A stretch of 64,000 bases of DNA from the NCBI GenBank assembly GCA_021613335.1, contig JAJTWR010000044.1:3923501-3987500 (forward strand), given 5' to 3'. A program made the translations under genes and the position numbers. Source of the stretch: Whitmania pigra. Taxonomy: Eukaryota; Annelida; Clitellata; Hirudinida; Haemopidae. Under the pieces are notes generated by a model, which did no database searches, was not told the origin of the DNA, and saw only the letters and a list, made by a program, of their open reading frames with translations. Positions 43,231-54,878 of this stretch are shown here, piece after piece (within the stretch, counting starts at the first letter, position 1; each line of letters begins with the position of its first letter).

Positions 43231-44665
43231 GTGAAATGAACTGAGAACTTGATTTACTGTTGTTGTAGTTTTGTATTGTATTTTTTACTTATGTTGCAAT
43301 AAATCTGTTTGTATATTCATTTTCCAACAAATTAAAAAAAAACATAAAAAAAATAATTTAAAAAAACAAAAAAAAAACAAACTCATAAAAAACATAAAAA
43401 ACTCGGACCATAAAAAAACATGTTTTCTTACATCTCTACCTTCAGATGGCGTAGGAAATTTGTGGTTGCAAGTCTCGATCCTGATATCGACTTATTAACA
43501 CAGTTAATACATTTAGCTACAACTTTGTCACCATTCTAACTTGTAATTAAAAAAATTTACCGTCAAGCAGCGGCGGCAAACTACTGGTCCGCCATACATC
43601 GGGAGGCATTTACAGACAGCAGTTCGAAAAATTCAAGCCCGATCAGAAGACGAATGAGTAATATTAATGAGATATAAATAATTAAAACTGTTTTGTAAAT
43701 GATAGAACTACAAAAGTTTGGATGTTATTCTATACATTTTTTATTAGAAACGCATAGAAATCATACATTCAATTTGAATTTGAAGGCGCCCCTCTTATCT
43801 AGCTTGAAACATGGTCTCTGGAATGAAGCCACATTGAAGTTTGGAGTTTATAATAAAAATGTTTGATAAGATCTTCACTAAACACTTGTTTCCTAACATT
43901 AGCTTCAATTATGCCATCCCAGAACCGTAGCAGTGATTTAAACAGCTCATCAACAGTCATCTCCATTTTACAATTTTGGTGCAGCCGATGAACGTAATTT
44001 TCAAAGTATAATATGTCGCAGCAACATTTTCGCTACACAGAAAATATAGCGCTCAGTTTGCATTGTGAGGTTTCGACATTCTAAGGCCATCGATGCTCTT
44101 TTTGTCTTTTGTCATTTACGTCATTTGGTGGGGCAGGGGCAACGGCAACGTTTAGACTAGCCTCAAAAAGGTCACCTAAAGTTTTCTGAAGGTTTGCCCT
44201 TTGAATTTTGGCTAGAAGCAAAAAAAGAGATCATCTCAAGTTTTGAAAGAGTTTGTCTTCCCCCTTGGAAAAGCTGAAATTATGCTTGTTTAGAGGCAAA
44301 GCTTCGGTGATTGGAGAATTCTGATGATTCACTGTCAATCCGTGGCAGTTTCATGTAAGGCCGTGGCTAGGGGAAAGGGGACTTACGGGTTCAAACCCCT
44401 TTGAAATATTTTTCAACAATTTTTTTTTAGTATATAAATCATAAAATATTAAAACCTTCTTTATTGCTAATTCGGCAATATTGCCTATGCCTCAAGAATT
44501 AAAATAGGTCATCCTTATCGCTCGATTAATCATACAGGGACTTCCGTTCTATTGTTCGATTAGCCTTGATAAAACTCATTTTATACGCAACTTTGTTTGA
44601 AAATGTCTAAACAAAGTAATCTAATAAAATATTTCAAAAATACTACTACAAGATTACGTGTGAAT
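43231..44665. other. Intergenic, repeat debris
   Basis: Contains an A-rich run at 43335-43430. At about 44150-44290 the strings AGGTTTGCCC and TAGAAGCAAAAAA also occur in 53640-53750, suggesting an unnamed repeat. No gene seen. Confidence 0.35.
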
Positions 44666-44882
44666 TGTAGTGACTGCACATCCCTACTAAGAATGTTTTG
44701 TTTTTGATTTCCGAGTTTTACCGCGTTGATGCTTGTTATCGTCGTCAATTAAAGTCAAGTGTTAGCCTGGTTCAGCACTTCATTGGTCCGAACACAAACT
44801 CAAACATGGAATCGCAAGCTGCTTCATTTTTATCAAACCGATTGTCTTCAACCCAGCCGAGGAACCGGCTTGGTTCAGGATA

Positions 44883-46583
44883 ATGGAAACACAATTTGCC
44901 CTCTCCAACATCACGATGAGCTCAACAAGATTTTATCACGCATTGGCAGTCCTACCAGGGTCTATGGTGATGTGTCTTGATAATGACACTGTGGAGGCCA
45001 TGGATAACGACCGCCTGAAGAGTGCAGTCCTTGCTCAAACCATGCCAAACAAAGCTGAGCTCTTCGACCAGTTTCTGCAAAACAGTCCTCTCACAGGCAG
45101 GCCTTCACAACATCTGCAAGCCGTAAAAAAGCTAGCACAACAAGTTGGTGCACCTGAAGACATGGTTCGCCACAGGTTCCAGAGATCGTTGCCTGTCAAT
45201 TTGGCCCAAGTCATTGCAGCACAGAAGAACTTGTCTTTGGAAGAGGTGAGGAAATTGGCAGACGAATTGATTACCATGACATCAGTTCAACACACACAGA
45301 CGATCCAGAAACCAGCACTGGATGTTGATGCTGTCAGAAGAAACACAGGAACCGATAGAACACTGGAGCCATTCACCCCAGGTCAACTACCAAAAGTTTG
45401 TCGTGCACACATTTATTTCGGTTGCGACCATCGAAGGTGCCCCAACGTTTTATATCGCATTTTTCACAGCAGCTAACACCATATGTCATTCAAGTTTCTA
45501 GTCGACACCGGATCAGCAGTTTCAATCATTCCCCCAATAGCGTTATCAAACATTTCAGTTCCAATCAGAGCGACAAACGTCAAATTGAACACAACCAACA
45601 GTAAGCCTCTCGAGATTCATGGAGAAGTCACACTAACGATAAGCAATCGAAACCTCCGGAGAGAATTCACCTGGACGTTCATAGTGGCAGTTACCACACA
45701 ACCAATATTAGGGGATGATTTCTTCATTCATCACCATCTACTTGTTGACAACCGCCAACTTCTGGACATGAAGACGTCACTCTCCACGTCGTTGGTTACA
45801 ACGGTTGGGAAGATCATCGACCCTGTATTCGACTGTCCAACTGACACCCCCTCACTGTGGCCCTGTGGAGATTATCGGAAACTCAACAGTGTCACCAAAC
45901 CTGACAGATATCCTCTGCCAAGAATTTCTGACGTGACAAGCCGACTCAGTGGCTGTCCAGTATTCAGCAAATTAGATTTGGTGAAGGCATATTACAACAT
46001 CTCCATTCATCCAGATGACATCCCAAAGACAGCCGTTACAACTCCTTTTGGTTTGTTTGAATTTACTCGCATGCCATTCGGTCTCAGAAATGCAACTCAA
46101 ACATTCCAAAGATTCATGGATGCAACCTTTCAAGACCTGCCATTTGTTTGTGTGTATATTGACGATATTTTGGTTGCCTCAAACAATGAGCATGATCATA
46201 TACAACACCTCAGAACTGTCTTTCAGCGGCTGGAGGAAAACAACCTCCGGATCAACGTCAGTAAATGTATGTTTGCCCAGAGCTCTGTTGTGTTTCTAGG
46301 CCATAGACTATCTTCGACTGGAATATCACAACCTGAACATAACACACGAGCCATCATCGATTTTCCTAAACCGAAAGACTATGCAGGTTTACGACGTTTT
46401 ATTGGCATGATTGGACATTATAGATCATTCATCCCTCACTTTGCCCAGATATCTGACCCCTTGTGTACTCTTTTGGGAAGTACAAATCAACGTAACCATC
46501 AATTGAAGTGGGAAACCCCTCAGTGCAAAGCTTTTGAAGATATAAAATCATCCCTAGCAGGCGCGGCCAATATTCATCAGTAA
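44883..46583 (+). pseudogene. Gypsy element 2 gag, protease and reverse transcriptase
   Basis: gag frame 44883-45476 is followed, after a deletion of the zinc-knuckle end, by protease-RT 45483-46583 with KLDLVKAYYNISIH and the YIDDILVAS active site. The deletion joins protease directly to RT mid-palm, so the product would lack the RT fingers region. Not functional. Confidence 0.88.
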
Positions 46584-46605
46584 GTCTAGTAACCTATACC
46601 ACCTA

Positions 46606-47145
46606 GTGACTGATGCATCTTCGGTATGCATCGGTGATACACTTCATCAGGTTGTTTTGGGTATGCCACAGCCAATTGCTTTTTATTCCAAGAGATTATC
46701 TAAAACAGAATCAATATACTCTGCATTTGACAAAGAGCTTTTGGCAGCATACTTAGCTGTCCTCCATTTCAAACATATTATTGAAGGCAGAGAATTCCAT
46801 TTATTTACAGACCACAAACCCATCTGCCAAGCTTTTCGATACAACAGGGACCAGAAGACCAACATGCAACAACGACGTCTCTCCATCATTTCCGAATATG
46901 TCACTAAAATACATCACATCAGAGGAGCTGAAAACATAGTAGCAGATGCACTTTCCAGGCCAGTCACTGCACTACAACTCGAACACTCAGATCTAGCAAG
47001 TATTGCCAAAGCACAGACTGAAGATCCAGAAATACAAAAGTGCAAGGATGCTTTAACATCAACTCTCGGCGGATTTGGCAATTCTTTGCGAAAACAGCTC
47101 AATTTATCCCAGTCCATATGTTCCTTTATCCCAAAGACAATCATT
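46606..47145 (+). pseudogene. Gypsy element 2 RNase H and start of integrase
   Basis: Reads FDKELLAAYLAVLHFKHIIE, the RNase H FTDHKPICQAF block and ADALSRPVTALQLEHSDLAS. This copy keeps the seven bases lost in copy 1 at the corresponding place. It ends by fusion to unrelated hAT sequence at about 47145. Confidence 0.85.
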
Positions 47146-47149
47146 ATTT

Positions 47150-47590
47150 TTGGGAGAGAACATTTTTGGAAAGGTTCCATTCAAAAGTCTGGTTCTTTAG
47201 TATTAACACCTTTTAATAGATGGAAAGATGCCACTGAGGCGTTTGAAGCACATTCAAACCATGAATATAATAAAGTAAACCATGCAGATATCTTCACTAC
47301 AGATGGTCTTGCCTAAAAGATATTTTATTTTGAAGGCCCTATCTGATGCAGATGAGACCATTCTAGTGAAAAATAATCACATTACGAAATGTATAAAACA
47401 ATGTGGGCTATTTTATGAAATACTCCTACCAGGTGCACATCTTTTAGATTCAAAGTTTTCTTTGTGGCGAATGAAGTGGCACAAAACTAATGATGAGGAC
47501 CATCTTCGGCAATCAATAACATATCTTAGAACCCTTTTTATTACGCTAAATTACAGTAAAGATATAATGATTATAAAAAAAACGACTTAA
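47150..47590 (+). pseudogene. ZMYM1-type hAT transposase fragment
   Basis: Reads LVLTPFNRWKDATEAFEAHS (TTF-type zinc-finger region) and, after a frame change, SKFSLWRMKWHKTNDEDHL, a block seen in ZMYM1-like hAT proteins. The middle is missing and no termini are seen. Confidence 0.55.
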
Positions 47591-47599
47591 AAAAAACTC

Positions 47600-48200
47600 G
47601 GATCTCTAGAATTCATCACAAGATTATAAAGCTTTCTGCGTATATGTCAGACCAATCCTAGAGTACAGCAGTCAGGTCTGGAACCCTCACCATAAATACC
47701 TGATCGAGAACATTGAAAACATCCAAAAGAAATTTACCAAGGCCATCCCTGCTGTTGGACAGCTAAAGTACCATGACCGACTCAAGGCTCTACAACTTAA
47801 ATCGCTTGAACATCGCCGTTTAATAGCTGACCTCTGCTTATTATACAGGATCATCAATAATTTAACATCAACTCACCTTAAAAACCATATTCATTTTGCA
47901 AGCTACTCATTAACTAGAGGTCATCGATTTAAACTAAGGTCATATTTTTGCGCAATAGACAACACCAAATATTTTTTCACAAATCGAATTATTAACATTT
48001 GGAATAAACTACCTAATAGCTTAGTTTCAGCTAGCACCTATAGTCGCTTCACCTCCCTTCTCAATGAATATGACTTGTCTCCTTTTCTCGTCTACTAATG
48101 ATTGAACCTCTCGTTACTTTTCATCATTGTTTTGCTGTTTGATAGTGGGCAGGTAAGAGGCTTCGGTCCTCTACCCACTTAATAAAAAAAAAAAAAAAAA
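47600..48200 (+). mobile_element. 5'-truncated LINE tail with poly(A)
   Basis: An open frame without ATG from about 47613 to TAA at 48097-48099: YVRPILEYSSQVWNPHHKYL, IQKKFTKAIPAVGQLKYHDR and IWNKLPNSLVSASTYSRFTS. This is a well-preserved RT C-terminal domain. A 3' UTR of about 85 bases ends AATAAAAA and an A run at 48182-48200. The intact frame and clean tail suggest a relatively young insertion. Confidence 0.85.
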
Positions 48201-48896
48201 CAAGTTTCAAAATGTGTTAAACCTTCTGCATCAAATAATATAGCCAAATTTGGGTTTTAAAAAGTAATTCAGTCAAGAGTTATTGTAATAGTCATAAAGA
48301 TGTTACTGCAAAAATCACATAAAATTCGTCATTGATTCAATGACTATTTATTGATTAACTTAAAGCCCTGCGCCAAGCATAACATGAATTATTAGTTTAA
48401 GACCAAGTTGTAAAACCATCTTCGTAGCAGCTCCGCAGATGATGTTGGAGTCCAGATGGCTTTCGGCCACGTCCATTTGGTAGTACCATTCAAGTGCCTT
48501 AAAAAAAAACCTTTATGGTGTTGGTAATTTTTTATGATTCAAATTAAATAGATGCTTAAAACTATTACATCAAGCCGGACATGAGCTCAACAGCCAACGC
48601 AGAATTCATTGTTATTTGCATCACGAACTGCGCCGGATTCCCCCTACCCAGGGGGATTCCCAGGTGCAGTATGGTTACGAAGGAGGCCTAAAAATTTCTA
48701 TTTTTTTACAGGAGATTCTGACGATAACATTGAATCCCGTTGAACTACCATTATGGTGCAATGTGGAGCTACTCGTTTGGAGCGTTCGTTCTCAGAATGT
48801 ACAACGATCACTTGTCTCATCTAGCTCCGATGAGCATATAATCCTGCATATTTATTGACCTGGGATCAACCTGTGGTTGATAAAATTGAGTTCCCC

Positions 48897-49034
48897 GACT
48901 TTTGCTCAAATGGCAATGTCTTCACATGGCGGTTGCTCACATAGATTATTGCGCACATGGGCAATTGCGCACACAAGCAACATTCTATGTGCAACTGCCA
49001 TGTGAGCTAACGCCATTTGAGCAACAGCCTGGTC
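48897..49034. repeat. Hairpin MITE
   Basis: Nearly the whole 138 bases form an imperfect palindrome: TTGCTCAAATGGC at the left pairs with GCCATTTGAGCAA at the right, and CACATGGC with GCCATGTG. Related to the intron insertion at 26838-27184. Confidence 0.65.
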
Positions 49035-49344
49035 ATCTAAATTTACGAAGATGAAAGCATTATAAGTTCAATAAAGGAGAATCAGCTCTAGGCTGTTAAT
49101 GGTATAAAAATGAAGATTTTATGTACAAGGCGTAGTGATATCAGATTGCGTGCGCGACTTTTTATAATTTAGGCAAATAATTTAAAGTGAACAAATATTA
49201 TTACAAGCCTCCATCACATGGTAGTAAAAATCTTTATTTATTCAAACTTTTAAATTTCAATCTTCTTTTGAATTTATAAATTTGACAGTTGATCACAAGT
49301 GGAGGGAAGGGATCAAAAATTACCTTAAATTTGTTGACATTAGT

Positions 49345-49405
49345 GGACGACCCCTATTTTGTAAAGCGCCATATGCACAGTCGGAGGCTAAAACATGGGT
49401 GCATA
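49345..49405 (-). repeat. SINE family A tail fragment
   Basis: Minus strand GCATATGGCGCTTTACAAAATAG, close to the SINE A 3' end. Confidence 0.4.
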
Positions 49406-50334
49406 AACTAAGCAATGATTGACTTATACGGCAATATATTACAATTCCATGAAGTACCATTTAAAGAGGAATGATTGCTGATTAAAAATCACTAATTTTG
49501 AAAGGTTTTCAAATAGATTAAAGGTTTGCTAAATTCACTTGAAAACGCCGCATTTTCGCTTAAACGAAAACATGACCTACATAACTAAATTTTAACGCAA
49601 TAAAGAGGAATGATTGCTGCTTAGAAGTCACTAGTTTTGATAAATTTAAAAATAGATAAAAGGTTTGCTAAACTCAATTGAAAATGCCCATGGTCGATTT
49701 TGCCATTACTTAGGCTACTCTCCTTAGGTGCCCAAGGATCAAGGGTTTCAATTCTCCATTTATCCCTAATGAACTGTAAATCCTTCGAATTTTGATATTG
49801 TTTTTAATCGTTTAGAATATTTTAAAACAAATGTTGTTTGTGCATTAGTTTGCGTAGTCGTGGTCATGGAGTCTTTCCGAACTAGCCTGCTGTATGGTAC
49901 CATCCAAAGAGTTAATCAATTGCTCTCCGTGGATGTTGGCTTGTCTAAAGGTTTGATATAGATTAAATAAAACCTTCTCTGAGTTTCGATCTTTTTGTGG
50001 GCTGGTTCTTTTTCTTTGCTTGGTGGAATAAGTGTGCCAGCGGACTTCTTTGTGGCCAAATAGAATTACCTCAATTTTGTTGCCCTTTCAAAGCATTCAG
50101 CTATTCAGCCAGCAGATCTGATTTATTAGTGTTATTCAATAGACATCAGCAAACATTACATTTCACTCCAAAGCAATTGTTGGGGTCTGTTAAGGAATGC
50201 ACTGGTTGCATTATCGCGACCAGAGTCACTCGAATTATTGGATGTAAAAGGAAATACCCGATAGAGTTATGATAGGTTACCGTAGTTTTAAGGTTAAGCT
50301 TTATATTAGGGCGCCTATTAGGTGTTTTAAGTGT
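49406..50334. other. Intergenic
   Basis: A duplicated phrase (AGAGGAATGATTGCTG ... TAAAGGTTTGCTAAA at 49460-49540 and 49600-49680) shows a local tandem duplication of about 150 bases. No gene seen. Confidence 0.4.
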
Positions 50335-51070
50335 AAAGCCCCAAAATGTCCGTAAGAGACAAGTCGTCCCATACTGGAACGATGACTGCAGAAGCACAAT
50401 AAAAAAGAGAAACCAGAAGAGAAGTCTCATCTTGAAGTTGAGGACAACCGAAGCATTCACAGAATATAGGAGGGCGAAGGGACGTGCACAATGGGTCGTC
50501 AAAAATGCCAAAAGATACTGCAGGCTAAGATTCTGTGCCAGCTTCAACAAGTCCACGGACCTGGAGTCACTCTGTCAAAGACATAAACGGACACTCTCAA
50601 GGAGCTTGCATTCCTCCAATCTCCTATGCTTGTGGATTCCCAGCATAGCGGAGACTCTGGCAAAATTTTTCGCCTACGCCAGCAGCAACGCAAATCTGTC
50701 CCTGCATTTCGCAAACATTAAGGAAGAACTTTCTCTTGATTTTGACTGCCCGGACAACTCCCCTCTGTCCTACAACATAGATACTTCTGAAGTAATGGAT
50801 GAACTCGGTAAATGTGGGAACTATTCCCCCAGGCCTTGATGGTATTCATTACGAAATGATAAGGAAACCATGCCTCCAAAGCGTTATTTCTTTATTTAAC
50901 CAGTCCTGGTCAATAGGTCATCTTCCTTCCTATTGGAAGAAAGCAACGGTAATCCCCATTTCAAAGAAGGGCAAACCTCCTTCGGAACCACCATCATATA
51001 AGCTTATTTCTCTGACCTCTACTACTTGCAAGCTCCTTGAGAGGGTGATCGCAGCAAGGCCCAGTTGGCT
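50335..51070 (+). mobile_element. Jockey-like LINE fragment, sister of 12960-14362
   Basis: Reads VVPYWNDDCRSTIKKRNQKR, YRRAKGRAQWVVKNAKRYCR, then FANIKEELSLDFDCPDNSPL and SYNIDTSEVMDELGKCGN. After a one-base shift follow PGLDGIHYEMIRK, LPSYWKKATVIPISKK and SLTSTTCKLLERVIA (RT motifs). It is cut at 51070 by the family Z array. The endonuclease N-terminus is missing. Confidence 0.85.
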
Positions 51071-51320
51071 GTTTTGACGGGGCTATTTTGTCCTGAGCTA
51101 TTTTGTCGTTGGGCTATTCTGGCGGGGCTGTTTTGTCGGGGCTGTTTTGACGGGACTGTTTTGTCCTGGACTATTTTGTCGCCGGGCTATTTTGACGGGG
51201 CTGTTTTGTCGGGGTTATTTTGACGGGGCTGTTTTGTCAGGGTTGTTTTGACGGGGCTGTTTTGTCCTGGGCTATTTTGACGGGGCTATTCTGTCACCGG
51301 GCTCTTATGACGAGGTGCCA
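51071..51320 (+). repeat. Family Z tandem array (terminal fragment)
   Basis: About a dozen units alternating GTTTTGACGGGGCTATTTTG and TTTTGTCGCCGGGCTA variants, ending GACGAGGTGCCA. It has the same orientation and terminal sequence as the right end of the element at 38517. Imperfect, spaced about 17-22 bases. Not a CRISPR: there are no spacers. Confidence 0.75.
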
Positions 51321-51628
51321 TATATAGGAAGTACCCATCTTTTGACGATATCTCAGATAATACGTCACGAGAATTTCTAAAATGTTAGTATGTTATGTAA
51401 ATAGTGCCTCCATAAATATGTTTTAAATTTGGTAAAGTATTATTTTCAGGCTTAGTAAAAAAATCCCAAAAATGTGTTTTAAATATAGCAAGTAAGCGTC
51501 AAAAGTCAATAATAACAACAAAAATTAACTGTTTTTACTCAAAAGGTTATTGAATATAAAATTATGTTTCCTTTTTTTCTATTATTTCAAGACATCTTTT
51601 GTCATTACATAATGTAATTACAAATAAC

Positions 51629-52488
51629 CAGTGATGGGTAGTATTTCAAACCAAGTGATTTAAAACCACGAAATAAAATCACCTTTGTGAAATTTTGATT
51701 TGATTTAAAATCATCGTGTGTTGTGCAATTTTGATTTTTATTTTAAATCATATTTTTGATGATTGATGATTTTTTTATTATGTGAAAATCACGAAATCAT
51801 ATAAAATTGCTGATAATGATAAAACAAAAAGTCACTGTTAACAAGGCAAACAGTATCCGCACCAATACGATGAATTATTTGTCTGATGCGGAATGTCATC
51901 TCCAGTTTTGAATCAAGCCTAGTCAAAAAAATCTTTGTTGTAACTTCATTTATTTATATAGCGCCATATGCATAGCGTCAGAGGCGCTTCTTGTAACCAT
52001 TTATATAGCGGTCCTTCCCAAGGGAACTTGTGGCAGTGCAGGCTGGGTTTCGAACACGACACATTACGACTGTCGCCATTACCGACATATGCAGGCACGT
52101 AACCTATTCGGCTAACATGCACGCCCCTAGTCACTTTGTGCGCTATAATACAACGCTGCCATCATCAGCTCCCGTGGAAAGGTTATTTAGTTCAGCAGGA
52201 CTGATTCAAACATCAAGAAGGAACATATTACAGATTACACGATGTTTCAAAAACTTTTGTTTTTAAAAGTTAATAAAAGCTTTTGAAAATTGACAGTGTT
52301 GAAAAAGTTCGTGCACTTTTTGGTCAAAAGTGATTTGATTTTGATGATTTTAGAAATACCTCTACAAGTGAACCTGATTTTAACGTGAAATCACATGCGT
52401 GAACCTGATTTCTATTTCAAATCACTTTTTGTCTGGTGATCTTGATTTTGATTTCCAATCACTCTGAACATGATTTTACCCATCACTG
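51629..52488 (+). mobile_element. hAT transposon with exact 8-bp duplication
   Basis: Termini CAGTGATGGGTAGTATTTC and TGATTTTACCCATCACTG; flanks CAAATAAC at 51621-51628 and 52489-52496 are identical. The C-terminal transposase block SSAPVERLFSSAGLIQTSRR is at about 52155-52215. A SINE A copy lies at 51937-52130. The ends contain many AATCA-type subterminal repeats. Confidence 0.92.
51937..52130 (-). repeat. tRNA-derived SINE (family A), copy 2
   Basis: Minus strand: A-box region GTTAGCCGAATAGG, B box GTTCGAAACCCAGCC near 52057-52043, tail GCGCCTCTGACGCTATGCAT. About 90% like the copy at 5276 by eye. Confidence 0.75.
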
Positions 52489-52640
52489 CAAATAACATGC
52501 ATGGACCTGTTGAGCTCTTTAGCAATCCTGGATCTTGAATATTTGGCTTTCCTGAAGGCCTCAATCTTCCCCTTCTCATTTTCGACCTCTTATCATCGCT
52601 AAACTATCAATAATAAACTAAAAAAGAAAATTTTTTAGAA

Positions 52641-52835
52641 GTATTGTGCTTATATACCATAGAAACCTAATTTGAAGTGAATTTGCACCTTATTAGTTTG
52701 ATTTTATAGCTTCTATTGATATACATTGAGAAAGATGGCCCAGTGGAACGCTTAATAACATTCATGGCAAACAAAGAGAGATGCTCAATGCCTTGATAGA
52801 ATTTCTGAAGATATACGACTGTACATTAACTCTGT
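52641..52835 (+). pseudogene. hAT-1 transposase fragment next to Tc1 copy B
   Basis: Inverted copy of 8125-7885: GAGAAAGATGGCCCAGTGGA, then GAATTTCTGAAGATATACGA. The junction with the Tc1-like part is the same as at locus 8040. Confidence 0.65.
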
Positions 52836-53109
52836 GCATAACTTATTGTTATCGGACAACAATTTCTTTTTTTGTGGTATGCCTATGTTCGTTGTTCTCT
52901 GTTGTTGTCCTTGTCCTAATCATCTACTTATGAAATGGAGGTTTATAAACTACTATTAACTATAAACTATCGTGCGTTTCGTCGGTAGTTCAAGTTATTG
53001 GATAGTGCGCCTGGGACTTAACTCGATACTGCTCGTCAACTCGTCGATATTGAACTACTACTAATAATAATCCAATATCTAACAATAAAGTAAATTTAAA
53101 AGATATCAG

Positions 53110-53500
53110 TTTGTTTCTTAATACTCTGTCTTTGTGCTCCAACAGGGATCTTCAGAGTTTCCCCGTCTTCCAACATATCGGCCCTTCGAATCTCCTTACG
53201 TTTTCGAGGAGACTGCCTTATCCGGTGATCAGCCGGATGTCCTTGTCGGTTTTTATCTTTGGAGACCCAAAATTTACTGCCGGCTATGAGAGACACTCGT
53301 TGGCCTTGTTAAGCCGGTCACTGCTGCCTGGACTGCTCCGACTTCGAATGCTTTCAATGGCTTGTTCATGTCGTATGCTAATTGCGTTGCACCGGCAAAT
53401 TTCGACTGTCCGAGGCTTTCTTTGGCCTTTTTATGCCGATCGCACCCATGCCAGTTGCCTAGAGAGGTCGTGAAAGCTCAGTTGCTTCTTTACATCTTGT
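53110..53500 (-). repeat. Dispersed repeat, related to 34130-34440 and to hAT-1 ends
   Basis: 53130-53290 parallels 34200-34380. 53285-53500 carries strings (CGACTGTCCGAGGC, GCCGATCGC) related, inverted, to 39960-40080. Confidence 0.4.
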
Positions 53501-53819
53501 ACTAGAATAAAAATGAAAAAGTCGGCTTACGCTTTCCTCACCAGATTAGATTGTCAAGCCGAGAGAGAACAAAGGCAGGCACGTAGTTTAAGTGGCAGGG
53601 GGGCACCTCTCCCCTTTCCTGATTTTAGACTAGAACAAAAAAAGTCATCTCCTCATATTTTACAAAGGTTTGCCCCCCCCCCCCTGAGTTTTGTCTAGAA
53701 GCAAAAAAGATCGTCTTCTCAAGTTGTGCGAGGGTTTGCCCTCTCTATGAAAAAGTTGAAATGACGTCCCTGAACAAAGGTTATGATAAGGATGTCTGAG
53801 GCCGCAGAAACGGCATCAT

Positions 53820-54100
53820 TTTGGATCTGGCACATGAGGAGCCAGAAGAAGTCTCAAGAGGCCACTTCAGGAAAGCCGGAGAAAGACGTCGGTCTCCGGA
53901 GTAAATGATATACCAAACGACAGCTCCAAATCATTGGCTGAGAGACGCGGAAGAAAGGGACCGACCGCGGGCTCGCAAAGCACTATGAACTATAGACCAA
54001 ATTTCTGTCGCGCAAAGGCCCGGGGTCGAATCCCAAAATATTTTATCTCCGGCTGCTGCTGCGAAGAAATTATAAAGCCCAATTTGCATATACAAATGTT
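53820..54100 (+). repeat. hAT-1 subterminal repeat, copy 2
   Basis: Parallel to 39660-39935 over about 270 bases; interrupted on its right by the mariner-like element at 54103. Confidence 0.65.
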
Positions 54101-54102
54101 TA

Positions 54103-54878
54103 TAAAGTCCTTGTGCAACTTCAAACTTAAATAACTTTAGATCCAGAGATGATAAATAAATTATTAAAAATGCATTAAGAATAATGTGTCGCGCAAGAAT
54201 AATAATGTGTAGACCAGTTATAACATGACCCGAAAGAAAAAAGTTCAATGGGGTCAAGTCAGGCGAACGTAGTGGCGATGATTTTTTTTTGGACTTTGAT
54301 CGAATGCCCTCTCAACATCAGTAGCTGATTGCTGGCCTTCCTGGTCGTGGTCTATCGTTCACTAATCCTGTTTCTTTGAGTTTTTCCATCCAATTTTCAA
54401 TAGTGTTTTTATGTGGTGCAGCTTTCCCATAACAAGACGAAAATCTTCGCCTCACTGCTGTAACAAACTTCAACTCAGCGTGCCATGGCACACAGTTAAT
54501 TTTCATTTCAATGGTCGCCATTTCAAAGAATTCAAAATTGATTTCAAAATGATTATCCTAGAATAGAAATAGTCTTTTTCAAATTTCCATACCAAGGATA
54601 AATTTTTAAGAAACGAAATTACTAATGCACTTTAAACGGTTTTTCTATCATTTTCTGAGATTTAAATTAATTATGTTATTTTATATTTATATTTTATGAA
54701 ATAAAATGAATCAACTTTATTTTTTTTTAATAATAAAATAAATTTATTTTAATTTTAAATTTAATAAAATTTAATTAAATCAACTTCAATTAAATCAACT
54801 TCTTAATACACCTTAAATAAATTAGTTACCATCTCTTGATCAAAAGTTATTTAAGTTTGAAGTTGCACAAGGACTTTC
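54103..54878 (-). mobile_element. mariner-like element, internally deleted
   Basis: Inverted ends of about 36 bases, AAAGTCCTTGTGCAACTTCA at the left and its inverse at the right, with TA on both sides (54101-54102, 54879-54880). The minus strand 54521-54318 reads KFVTAVRRRFSSCYGKAAPH and ENWMEKLKETGLVNDRPRPG RP-type, the paired-like HTH N-terminus of mariner transposases. The catalytic domain is missing and replaced by AT-rich DNA. Confidence 0.82.
54321..54521 (-). pseudogene. mariner transposase N-terminal HTH
   Basis: 67 codons from the ATG at 54521: the HTH, then the GRP linker (RPRPGRP), where the frame ends. The DD34D catalytic part is absent. Confidence 0.7.

Larger units (their letters stand above)
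44666..47145 (+). mobile_element. Ty3/gypsy element, second copy, internally deleted and 3' truncated
   Basis: The 5' LTR starts TGTAGTGACTGCACA at 44666 and ends CA at 44782 (117 bases, against 162 in copy 1). The primer-binding site is partly lost. gag is at 44883-45410; protease (FLVDTGSAVSIIP) is at 45483. About 290 bases between protease and the RT palm are missing, so one frame runs from protease into YRKLNSVTKPDRYPL (45483-46583). A frame break at about 46583 precedes RNase H (46606 on). Similarity to copy 1 stops near 47145 in the integrase region; there is no 3' LTR. Confidence 0.92.
51321..52640 (-). mobile_element. Tc1/mariner-like remnant (copy B), split by a hAT
   Basis: Inverted copy of 8125-8588: GATATCTCAGATAATACGTCACG (compare 8530-8560), then CAAGACATCTTTTGTCATTACAT. 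The sequence resumes after the hAT at 52489 with the HTH part around 52600. It starts TATATAGGAAGTACCC at 51321. Confidence 0.65.

Noticed and set aside
43271..43498. Lys/Asn-rich 75-codon ORF
   Set aside because: Made by an A-rich run (43335-43430); no sign of coding constraint.
51071..51320. CRISPR array
   Set aside because: Eukaryotic context, units directly abutting and variable, no spacers.
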